A DNA stretch of 64,000 nucleotides from Kwoniella bestiolae CBS 10118 (taxonomy: Eukaryota; Basidiomycota; Tremellomycetes; Tremellales; Cryptococcaceae), in contig NC_089244.1 in assembly GCF_000512585.2 (NCBI RefSeq), positions 434,001-498,000 on the forward strand, in the 5' to 3' direction. The notes beneath the pieces were generated by a model. That model had not been told where the DNA came from and ran no database searches. It saw only the letters and a list, made by a program, of their open reading frames with translations. The position numbers were made by a program, and so were the translations under genes. Below, in pieces: positions 23,881-33,935 of the stretch. How positions within the stretch are numbered: the stretch's first letter is position 1; every line of letters starts with the position of its first letter.

Positions 23881-26800
23881 ATGCCACCCAAATTCGACCC
23901 CAAATCACCCGAGAACGCCTCCCTCATCTCCTTGTTCCAGTCATTGGGATTAGCCGAAAAATCAGCAACGGAATTAGTCAGACAACCCAAATCAGGTGTA
24001 GCTTTCAAGTCACTCGTCGACGAATTCCAATTGACAGATAAGAAGTACGATGAGAAGACTGCCAGCGCTTTGGTCAAGCTTTCTGCATCGGGTGGGAAGC
24101 TGGGTCCCGCCGAGAAAGGGTTTATAGTGAAGAAGATTGAGAGTGGGGATATAAAGTCTACTGATCAGGTTGCAGGTGAGCTGTGATGAACATAGAGACT
24201 GGGAGTCAAGCTCATATAAGAGATGTACAGCTGCTGTCAAGTATACGGAAGGGAACCCAGCTGGTACACCTATAAATGAGGATGAGTTCAACAAGGCTTG
24301 TGGTGTTGGTGAGTCCTTTCTTATCAATCCAGCTCGGACCACCGAACACACAGGAACGTGAGCTCATTACTTTGATAGGTATCGAGATAACGGCTGGTCA
24401 ACTGCCTGAATTACTCAAATCATATGTATCTTCCCTACCCTCGCCGCCAGAGAACTGGGCGAGTCTGGGAGCTGTGTTAGGAGGAATAAGAAGTGGTGCT
24501 TCGGACTTGAAGTGAGTTTACTTGATGCTCCGTTAGCTAGGTACAGCCTCTTCTCCTCTTGCAGAGAACAAACCTAGCTAATGATATGTCATGACATAGA
24601 TGGGCAAACGCAGGAGAAGTCAAATTCTCATTAGAAACTATCTTCACCGAACTTTTCGGTACGAAGGAATCTGCCAATGCAGCTGCCAAAGCTCAAGCAG
24701 CTTCAGCCAAATCGAAACCTGCCGCCAAACCAAAAGCCGTAGAAACATCATCTTCAGCTGAAGCTTCCTCTTCCACATCTCCCGTCATCCCTACCAACAT
24801 CTTCAAGGAAGGTTTCCTGTCTGATTTCCATAAACCAGGAGCAAACCCTCAAGTTAACCCTAAATTGAAAGAACAGCATCTTGATTTCACAAAAGGATTG
24901 GTGTATACTCGTTTCCCACCTGAACCTAATGGTTATCTGCATATTGGTGAGCTAAATCTTTCCATTCTTGGATACATAACTAACTGACCTGATGTGGTTA
25001 TGATAGGTCATGTAAAGGCTATTATGATTGATTTCGGATATGCCAAGTTCCATGGTGGACGAACGTATCTCCGGTAGGCTTACTCTCCTCTTTCTTCGAA
25101 AGGCAGATCCAGCTGACATGACAATACAGATTTGACGATACCAACCCTGAAGCTGAGGAAGGCAGATTCTTCCAATCTATCTTGGAAACCGTTAGATGGT
25201 TGGGATTCGAACCTTGGAAAATCACTTATTCGAGTGATAACTTCGATCAGCTGTACCAATGGGCAGTGGAATTGACGAGAAGAGGCAAAGCATACGTCTG
25301 CACGTGTAGTGGTGAGTCAGCTGCATGGGTCATGAATTCCCAAATTGAGGATCAGCTGATCTTTGTGCATTAAATGTAGCTGAAAAGATGAAGGAAGACC
25401 GAGGAATGGGTAAAGGTCATCCAGTACCTTGTGAACACCGTGATAGACCTGTTGAAGAATCATTGAGGGAGTTCGAAAAGATGAAGAATGGAGAATACCC
25501 AGAACAAGGTGCTGCGTTGAGAATGAAGATGGATTTGACGAGTGGTAATCCGTACATGTGGGATATGGTGGCGTATAGGGTGAAGATGGCTCCTCATCAC
25601 AGGACGGGCGATAAGTGGAGTGAGTGTAAACGTCGTTTTCGTTCCGCATTCTTCGACCGCATCGTTCTCTCCGTCTAATTGGGAGCTTGACCTTCCCTGG
25701 CAAGTATGCTGACTGCCATCACAGAAATCTATCCTACCTACGACTTCACTCACTGTCTCTGTGATAGTATAGAGAACATCTCCCACTCCCTCTGTACCGT
25801 CGAATTCATCCCCGCTCGAGAATCTTACGAATGGCTCTGCGATGCTTTGGAAGTATACAAAGCTAGACAGTACGAATTCGCTCGACTCAACCTGCAAGGC
25901 ACTTTCCTCTCCAAGCGAAAGATCGCCAAGTTGGTCACCAAGAAATTAGTGAAGGATTGGGATGATCCTCGACTCTACACCATCATCGCATTACGAAGAA
26001 GAGGTATACCGCCCGGAGCGTTATTGTCTTTCGTATCGGAATTAGGAGTGACTACATCAGAATCCGTCACCGAAATCAAGAGATTTGAATCTTCCATCCG
26101 TTCATATCTTGAAGAATCAGCACCGCGATTGATGATGGTTCTCAACCCGGTGAAACTCATCATCGAAAACGTCCCTAACGATTATCGAGTACCGGTCCAA
26201 GTCCCCTTACATCCCAAAGTACCTTCCATGGGTACCGTCGAAACGTCGTTCACTAAAGAAGTGTACATCGATGCCGAGGATTTCAGGGAGGTGGACTCGC
26301 CAGATTACTTTAGATTGGCACCTGGTAAATCTGTTGGTCTGTTCAAAGCTCCTTTCCCCGTTACTTGTACTTCCTACACCAAAGACCCAGTGACAGGTCA
26401 AGTGACAGAGATAAGATGTAAATTGGAAGATGGAGGGAACGTCAAGAAGGCTAAAGCGTATATCCAATGGGTCAATGTACCAGAATCAATCAAGATTGAA
26501 GAAGTCAGGTATTTCAAACCATTGTTCAAGTCTGATCCACCTCCAGCAGACTTCGAATCTGATATCGACCCAGATTCATTGGAAGTATACAAGAACGCTG
26601 TGATCGAGCCTGCGTTTTATGAACTGGCCAAGAAAGCTATATCGGACGCGAGGAAGGAAAGTGAGGAGAGAACGAAGAAAGCTCAAGCTGAGTCTGCGCC
26701 TACGGATTCGAACGAACATAAACCAATCGCTGGTAGTGAGGCGGCGAAACATATGGAGGACGAACCTGTTGTTACTGCTGAGCAGCTTGTGGGGATGGAA

Positions 26801-26968
26801 AATATCAGGTTCCAAGGTATGCGATTGGCTTATTTCGCGGTGGACCGTGAGAGTAGGATTGGATGTTTGGATGAAGGCGAGGGTGTCAAACCTGGGAAGA
26901 AGGCGGGTGATAAGATTGTGTTGAATAGGATTGTATCTTTGAAGGAGGATTCGGGTAAGAAGGCTTAG
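23881..26968 (+). CDS. GLN4: Glutaminyl-tRNA synthetase, cytosolic
   Basis: Class I synthetase charging tRNA-Gln. ATG 23881 gives MPPKFDPKSPENASLISLFQ, the start of the eukaryotic N-terminal GatB/YqeY-like domain (ITAGQLPELLKSYVSSLP, NWASLGAVLGGIRSGASDLK). An Ala/Ser-rich linker follows, then the catalytic core with [20 protein letters not shown] (HIGH), RFDDTNPEAEEGRFFQSILE, APHHRTGDKW, IYPTYDFTHCLCDSIENISH and the KMSKS-equivalent LSKRKIAKLV. The C-terminal anticodon-binding beta barrels contain VYIDAEDFREVDSPDYFRLA. Stop TAG 26966-26968. At least seven introns. A frame open to an upstream ATG at 23758 would add 41 mostly hydrophobic residues. It is transcribed divergently from the chromodomain gene, about 420 bp apart. 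Confidence 0.95.
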
Positions 26969-27164
26969 ATTGAGGATTATAAAACATGCATGGGGTATAT
27001 GTAGGTATATGGACATGGTAAATAATGAGTTGGTGATGATGATGATGATGATGAGGTGGTGATGCATATAATGTAAGATACGTTACAGAAGCGGATATGG
27101 CGATTGGTCATGCATGCGGATCTAACCTGTTTTCCATCAGGAGACTTACTCCTACGCAGAGCTA

Positions 27165-27230
27165 AAGAACAGCATAGAGCTTGGCGGAACCTCTTGCGAG
27201 AGGCCGCGTCAAGGTTCTTATAATGTTCTT
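27165..27230 (+). repeat. Paired inverted element, 38-nt spacer (copy 4)
   Basis: Left arm AAGAACAGCATAGA (27165-27178) and right arm CTTATAATGTTCTT (27217-27230, 10 of 14). The most degenerate pair. Confidence 0.4.
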
Positions 27231-27307
27231 CTCCGGCTAACCCCAGCCAAATATCATTTTCAAGAAACAAGGTCGATGGTCAATGCCGATCTCGTGTGGC
27301 CTGGTGA

Positions 27308-27322
27308 TTAGGGCGTCCCCTT
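27308..27322 (+). repeat. TTAGGGCGTCCCCTT 15-mer
   Basis: Identical on the opposite strand at 5403-5417. Both copies sit next to an arm of the paired element and are preceded by a tRNA-D-arm-like TGGTGATTAGG or TAGTGGTTAGG. No B box was found, so a tRNA gene is not supported. Confidence 0.6.
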
Positions 27323-27323
27323 T

Positions 27324-27337
27324 ACTATGGTGTTCTC
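27324..27337 (+). repeat. Single right arm of paired inverted element
   Basis: ACTATGGTGTTCTC, 13 of 14 to CCTATGGTGTTCTC. No left arm at the expected distance. Confidence 0.5.
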
Positions 27338-27408
27338 TGAAGTACTATACTGCTGTATGGTGATTCCTTTGAGCCCAAGTCGTATATGCTGTATCCATCG
27401 AGGGATCA

Positions 27409-27475
27409 GAAAACAGCATTGGAACCATTTTGTAGACGTTTTGTAGCATTTGTGAAGCCAGACTATGGTGTTCCC
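27409..27475 (+). repeat. Paired inverted element, 39-nt spacer (copy 5)
   Basis: Left arm GAAAACAGCATTGG (27409-27422, 11 of 14), a 39-nt spacer, then right arm ACTATGGTGTTCCC (27462-27475, 12 of 14). Confidence 0.6.
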
Positions 27476-27517
27476 CTACATGCTGTTATACCAATTTCGG
27501 TGAGGTCCGTTCTGGCT

Positions 27518-27574
27518 GAGAACACCATAGGAGATGAGTGTGTCAATGTATGTCAAGATACCTATGCTGTTCTC
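27518..27574 (+). repeat. Paired inverted element, 29-nt spacer (copy 6)
   Basis: Perfect left arm GAGAACACCATAGG (27518-27531), a 29-nt spacer, right arm CCTATGCTGTTCTC (27561-27574). Arms and spacer length are identical to the copy at 59506; the spacer sequence is unrelated. Confidence 0.8.
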
Positions 27575-27853
27575 ATGTTTTGCCACTCTGCGGATGAGAT
27601 TTGATTCCGTCGGACAGGTTAGGTGTGTCATCATCGTGTTGCATCTACAGGTCGAGTTGACTTTGACACCCTCCATCAACCGTTAATCATATCATTCTTT
27701 TGTTATCTTTGTATTATCACTTATTCTGTAGCGAAGAGAAAATTTCCCCTCGTACAGGTAGACCTAGAAAAATACACCTGAGATACGGGAACAAAGAAAC
27801 AAACAATATCTTATAACAGAAATAGACTGGAATAGCATAGAAGTTAGCTAATC

Positions 27854-30800
27854 ATGGCCGCTCCGATGCAAGTTGATGAGGCTGTCCCTGGGGATTCAAG
27901 TGAGTTGAGCTGTTCCATGACACCTCAGCTCCCCTGTTACATTCATGGCTACATGCTTAAAGGAATACCGAGCTGATGATACACGTCTCCCGCAGTTGAC
28001 GGTAAGCCTCGATAACGTGTTTAGATGGAGGAAGAAGAGAGATAGAAGCTGATTAATCATTTTGCTGTAATCAGAGGGTTTGTACTCCCGTCAACTGTAA
28101 GCTATTGTCTTTCTCGTACACGATGACCTAAGCTTATGCCTCTCATGTCTGCACAGTTATGTTTTGGGGCATGAGGGTGAGCTGTTACTAGCCTGAACGC
28201 CGGAGTTCATCAGCTTACACTCATGATGATATAGCCATGAAGAAGATGGCAGCCTCGAACGTATTGATCGTGGGCATGAAAGGTTTAGGTGTTGAGATTG
28301 GTTAGTCAATCTTCGCTCAACTTGGTCGACCAGCTACCCCATCACCATCCACTGTGACCACAAGCTGATATTTGGGATTAGCCAAGAACGTCGCTTTGGC
28401 TGGTGTCAAGACAGTTACCATCTATGATCCTGCGCCCACGGAAGTAGCAGATCTAGGTACTCAGGTGAGTTTGCAGTCCTCTTTGCACGAAGAATTCTGT
28501 CTTGTGCTAATCCTGTATTCATGCCCTACTCAGTTCTTCCTCCGAGAAGAAGATATCGGTAAACCCCGAGCCACAGTCACTCAATCAAGACTGGCAGAGT
28601 TGAATAGCTATGTACCTGTCAAGCTACTTGAGGGTAGTGGAGAAATTACCCCTGAGATGGTAGCCCCATACCAGGTATGTCACACAGCTACCGCTTCAGT
28701 CCACTAAAATGAGAAGCTGACATGTAGAATCTAAGGTGGTCGTCCTCACAAACGCTACCATAGCTAAACAAGTAGAGATAAACGAATTTTGCAGAGAGAA
28801 AGGAATCTACTTTATCGCTGCCGATGTAAGAGGTCTTTTCGGGTAAGCTATCAGAATACGCTTCCCATCTTGATCTGTTGAGCTGACTTGTGCGGCTCGC
28901 AGATCCGTGTTCAATGATTTCGGCAAAGATTTCGCTTGTGTGGATCCAACGGGCGAGAACCCTCAGACCGGTATGATCGTAGAAGTTGAAGAGGTGAGCT
29001 TCCACTATTGCCTCTTTGAGTATGAAAGCTTACGAACATGTCTCATAGGACGAGGAGGGTATCGTTACTTGTTTGGACGAGACGAGACATGGTTTGGAAG
29101 ATGGAGATTTCGTTACGTTCTCAGAAGTCAAGGGTATGGAGGGTTTGAACGGATGTGAGCCAAGAAAGGTGACCGTTAAAGGTAAGTAGGACTAATCTTG
29201 ACCCACGTGATGTATTCTAGTAAGCTAAAATATATATTCAGGTCCTTATACCTTCGCCATTGGTGACACTCGAGGATTGGGTCAGTATAAGACCGGTGGT
29301 ATTTTTACCCAAGTGAAGATGCCTAAAATCCTCCAATTCGTAAGTTTGTACTGTTTCCGGAATAGCACATTCCCTCGCTAACTTATAATATTCGTAGAAA
29401 TCTCTTAAAGAATCACTCACCAACCCCGAACTGTTCATCACCGACTTTGCCAAATTCGATCGACCTGAAACCCTTCACATCGGTTTCCAAGCCCTATCCT
29501 CGTTCTACGAGAAAGCTGGCCACCTGCCTCGACCCAGAAATGCTCAAGATGCCGCTACTATCGTTTCCCTCGCTAAAGAAATCCAAACCGCTACTGGCAA
29601 CGAAGCCGAATTGAACGAAAAGATCTTGCAAGAACTGTCATTCCAAGCCACCGGTGATCTTTCCCCGATGGTAGCTGTCATCGGTGGATTCGTTGCCCAG
29701 GAAGTATTGAAAGCCTGTTCGGCCAAATTCCACCCCATGCAACAATCAATGTACTTTGATTCGCTGGAATCGTTACCCAAGCAACTACCTACCGAGGAGG
29801 ACGCCCAACCTTTAGGATCAAGGTACGATGGACAAATCGCGGTATTCGGTAAGACCTTCCAAGAGAAGATCTTCAACAACAGGCAATTCTTAGTTGGTTC
29901 TGGAGCTATCGGATGTGAAATGTTGAAGAACTGGAGTATGATGGGTTTGGCGACTGGTGAAAAGGGTATTATCCACGTCACCGATTTGGATACCATCGAA
30001 AAGTCCAACTTGAACAGACAGTTCCTCTTCCGAGCTAAGGATGTTGGAAACTTCAAGGCTGAGTCTGCCGCTGCTGCTGTTGCGGATATGAACCCTAATT
30101 TGAAGGGGAAGATCATTGCTCATCAAGATAGAGTCGGTCCCGAGACTGAGCGTGAGTCGTCAACCTATCGATCTGACGTGATATCGTGCTGACACAGCAC
30201 TTCGCAGAGGAATACGGGGATGACTTCTTCGCCGCCATTGATGGAGTCACCAACGCTTTGGACAATGTCGCTGCTCGTAAGTTGAGTGTATAAGAGTAGT
30301 TGGTATGCAAGCTGATTCTGAAACTATGGGGATTAGGTCAATACATGGACAGACGATGTGTATTCTACCAAAAGCCATTGCTTGAATCCGGTACACTCGG
30401 TACCAAAGCCAACACCCAAGTGGTGGTGCCATTCTTGACTGAGTCATACTCGTCTTCTCAAGATCCCCCTGAGAAGTCCATCCCATCATGTACCGTCAAG
30501 AACTTCCCTAATGCTATTGAACATACAATCCAGGTGGGCTCAGCTTTCCGATCTTCTATCAAGATTATCAAAGCTGATGGGTTGTGTTTCATTGCAGTGG
30601 TCAAGAGAAGCCTTTGACGCACTCTTCGTCAACCCTCCTACCACTGTCAACTTGTACCTGTCCCAACCCAACTTTGTCGAGACTACTTTGAAATCCTCAG
30701 GTCAACATCATGATCAGTTGAAACAGATTGAGAAGTATCTCAAGAAAGATAGACCAATGAGTTTCGAAGATTGTATCAAGTGGGCTAGGTTGCAGTATGA

Positions 30801-32341
30801 GAATGATTACGTCAATGAGATTAAGCAGTTGTTGTTCAACTTGCCTAAAGATCAGGTGAGATTCCCTCTTCAGACTTCTGTAACTCTACATTGTACTGAT
30901 GTGTGATTGCTCTCAATTAGGTAAACTCGAATGGTACTCCATTCTGGTCAGGACCTAAACGAGCTCCAGATGCTTTGCAATTCAACATCGATAATGTAAG
31001 CTTCCCGCTTCTCCTCCTTGCGATTTTGATTTACGAGCTGACTGAACATCCGATAGCCTCTCGATTTAGACTACTTGATCGCCGCTGCCAACCTCCACGC
31101 CTTCAACTACGGTCTCAAGGGGGAACGTGATCCAGCCTTATTCCGAAAGGTGCTTGAAACATTCCAGATTCCAGAATTTACACCCAAGAGCGGAGTCAAG
31201 ATCCAGGTGAACGAGAATGAACCTGCACCTCAACAAGATGATAGTAAGTAGCTGCCTTCCCCTACGAGAACGATAATGTACTGATACTTACCGGTTGTGA
31301 CAGACGACGAAGATATCGAAGCACTCGTCGCGTCCCTCCCGCAACCTTCTTCGCTCGCAGGATTCAGACTCCAACCCGTTGATTTCGAGAAAGATGACGA
31401 TACCAACCATCACATCGACTTCATCACAGCTGCTTCCAACCTCCGAGCTACCAACTACGGTATCACCCCTGCCGACAGGCATAAGACCAAGTTGATAGCT
31501 GGTAAGATCATTCCTGCTATTGCTACTACTACTGCCTTGGCGGTTGGTTTAGTTTGTTTGGAGTTGTACAAGGTGAGTTCCGCCTTCACACTTTCTTATC
31601 TCCTGTTCCATCTCATCACTCCACTTTTTCTCGTGATTGCAAGAAAAGCTGATGGTTTCGGGGGGAAATCGTAGATGATTGACGGAAAGAACGAATTGGA
31701 GGATTACAAGAACGGTTTCGTCAATCTTGCTTTGCCCTTCTTTGGATTCTCAGAGCCTATTGCTGCTGCTAAACAGAAGGTGAGTGAAGACATTCTTTTG
31801 ATAGTCTCAGATCCACGTATCTACGCTACCTATCATTGGCTTATGACTGATATGTTTTGGGTCGACAGTACGGTGAAACCGAATGGACCCTCTGGGACAG
31901 ATTCGAGATTGACGGTAACCCGACTTTACAAGAATTCTTGGACTGGTTCAAGACCAATCATAAGTTGGAGGTTCAAATGGTTTCTCAGGGTGTATCGATG
32001 TTGTGGTCCTCTTTCGTCCCTGCTAAGAAGGTGAGTCTGCTTCCGACAGGAAGTCTTCCTGCATTTGCTATACATGAAGTGGGTTGAAGCTGATACTTGT
32101 CCGTATAATAGGCTGCAGATAGGATGACAATGAGGATGTCGGAACTCGTCGAGCACGTCTCCAAGAAACCTATCCCACCTTGGACTAAGAACCTGTTGGT
32201 GGAGGTCATGGTCAATGATGAGGACGACGAGGATGTTGAGGTGCGTCTGAACAGCTTCGAGTTTCTCATCTTCCTCAGGGGGGCGTATAGCTGACAATCA
32301 AAATACATCCGTAGGTACCTTACGTCTTGGTCAAGATCTAA
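27854..32341 (+). CDS. UBA1: Ubiquitin-activating enzyme E1
   Basis: Adenylates ubiquitin and passes it to E2 enzymes; cytosol and nucleus. ATG 27854 begins MAAPMQVDEAVPGDS. Four short exons follow: 27854-27899, 27996-28001 (6 nt), 28075-28096 (22 nt) and 28157-28176 (20 nt). They assemble IDEGLYSRQLYVLGHEAMKK, then MAASNVLIVGMKGLGVEIAK. The second adenylation domain has QFLVGSGAIGCEMLKNWSMM and VTDLDTIEKSNLNRQFLFR. The catalytic cysteine lies in SIPSCTVKNFPNAIEHTIQW (TGT 30489-30491). The ubiquitin-fold domain includes LEVQMVSQGVSMLWSSF and the C-terminus VPYVLVKI, TAA 32339-32341. Domain content is complete. About 15 introns. It converges with the RRM gene. Confidence 0.95.
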
Positions 32342-32617
32342 TCGTGGTGAGCCAATAAGGCGAAGAAAGGAAGAAAGAAGATTAATAGAATGAAGAAGTG
32401 AATCGGATTGTTTATACTTTCATATACTGTATGCAGAAGATGTTTTCTGTTCGTCAATTAACTTCAACTAGAAGCGGTCTATAGACGGTCAAATAGTGCG
32501 CAGATGAGCCGAAGATAGAAAGAAGGATGTTACAACATTATACATTATTTGCTTAAATTTATCTATTCATGGTATTGATTTATCCTTCCTCATCAGCTTG
32601 ACCATAGCAGCACGACA

Positions 32618-33577
32618 CTACTGCCCTTCCACCGCAACTTCGTCCCTTGGTTTCTCCCCGTGAGCTTGCTGCCATTCGTCGGTTGCCCAAACTACGAGTT
32701 GAATAGACATTTCATCAGCACTTGTTGTCATCCATGATCATCCATAACCAAAACTCCGTTGGGCCCATCTATCATATCCTCCACGCCCCACAGGAAAAGG
32801 TACACTCGAACGAGAAGACATCTCCACTGATCCGAACAAAACCCCACCCCTCATAGCATTTTCAATCCCTCTCCAGTCCACTCCAATCACCCAATCAGTG
32901 TACGGTCCAAACCACTCACTAGCCTTATCAAACCTCCCACTTCCCCCACCCTCACTAGCGAACCTATCAGGATTCGCCAAACTGCACTTCAAGAATCTTC
33001 CTCTACCTTGATACCCTGGTAGTTCGTTGAGATCGAAATTGTCAATTGCATCTTGGGCGTCGGAGGGGAGGGAGAAGGTTATGAATGCGAAACCGCGGTG
33101 TTTTGATTCTACGTCGATTTTAACGAAATATGAAGATAAGCTATGAATCCCTCCAGCATGATCACAAGGATGGCTGAACAGGTCCCTGAATTTGAACTTG
33201 GTTATGGCGAAGAGGAGGATGGACACTGTTACGCACGATCATGTACCTCGTGTGGGATCTTGATATCAATTATGTCGCCTAACATCACAAGTCACAGTGT
33301 CAGTCCAAGCTCGGTGAAGGAAACTGCTGTACAGCCCATGAGTAAGAGAGGCCCAAGGAGTGACGATATCTTCACGAAGAGGATATTGGCTCTGATACAA
33401 ACGCACCGCTCACTTCTCGTCTTGTCTTATGATATATGATCCGAAGATACACTCACCAAAAGTCACAAAAGCGCTCAACAGCTGATCCTCATTCACTTCC
33501 GGAGCTAAGCCAGCAACGTACACTGTACTCTTCTTGTTTGATCCCGAGGGGGCGTTGATAGCTGTGTCGTTCTGCAT
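32618..33577 (-). CDS. RRM RNA-binding protein, cyclophilin-E-type RRM
   Basis: ATG at 33577 gives MQNDTAINAPSGSNKKSTVY. RNP2 is VYVAGLA; RNP1, after two introns, is HRGFAFITF. The intron with donor GTGCGT gives the join KIPHEVHDQSKHRGFAF. The RRM continues DAQDAIDNFDLNELPG and FLKCSLANPDR, resembling the RRM of PPIE/Cyp33, but there is no cyclophilin domain. A GTGAGT intron (32692-32919, 228 nt) leads to the last exon IWATDEWQQAHGEKPRDEV, then AVEGQ and TAG 32618-32620. Without this splice the frame stays open for about 65 codons and ends FGYG. That alternative tail lacks family support but could be a retained-intron isoform. Likely nuclear, in splicing or mRNA handling (inference). It diverges from the F-box gene over 358 bp. 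Confidence 0.8.
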
Positions 33578-33935
33578 GGCGAGTGGGCGTGAACGTTCAG
33601 TTTGTGATGGTGGATGTATATGCGATGATGACAGATTCGATTCAACAGATGTTATGAACAGTTTTCCACTTTCTATGAGGTCGCAACGAGCGAGGTCCCA
33701 CAGTGATTACGTAACAAACGTCTGCAATGACGAAAACGCGAAGGTAGCTATGAAGCGTTGATACAAGATTTCAGCTCTTCATGCCATCAAACCATCCCAT
33801 CTCATCGACATCTATATCGAAATCAGAGTCACAGCGCTCGCAGATAATCTTGACAGCTCGAAGCAAACCAACTCTCATAGCTTCCCCAAAGGACGAGACC
33901 AGTCATTGCCAACCCCACCTACACCCACACCCACA

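Larger units (their letters stand above)
26969..27853. other. Intergenic region with second inverted-element cluster
   Basis: No supported coding exon. It holds three paired copies and one single arm of the 14-bp inverted element, and the TTAGGGCGTCCCCTT 15-mer, within 27.16-27.58 kb. The last 200 bp are AT-rich and should contain the UBA1 promoter. A GATGAT simple repeat lies at about 27.03-27.06 kb. Confidence 0.6.

Noticed and set aside
27290..27380. tRNA gene suggested by TGGCCTGGTGATTAGGGCG
   Set aside because: No B box (GGTTCGANNCC), no cloverleaf and no T-run at the expected place; treated as part of the repeat cluster.
27518..27574. Transposon terminal inverted repeats (MITE)
   Set aside because: No target-site duplication is visible next to the arms, and the unit is only 57 bp; kept open as a possibility but not called.
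32738..32918. C-terminal part of the unspliced RRM frame as the normal protein end
   Set aside because: The spliced tail (IWATDEWQQAHGEK) fits RRM relatives better and has good donor and acceptor sites; retained only as a possible isoform.
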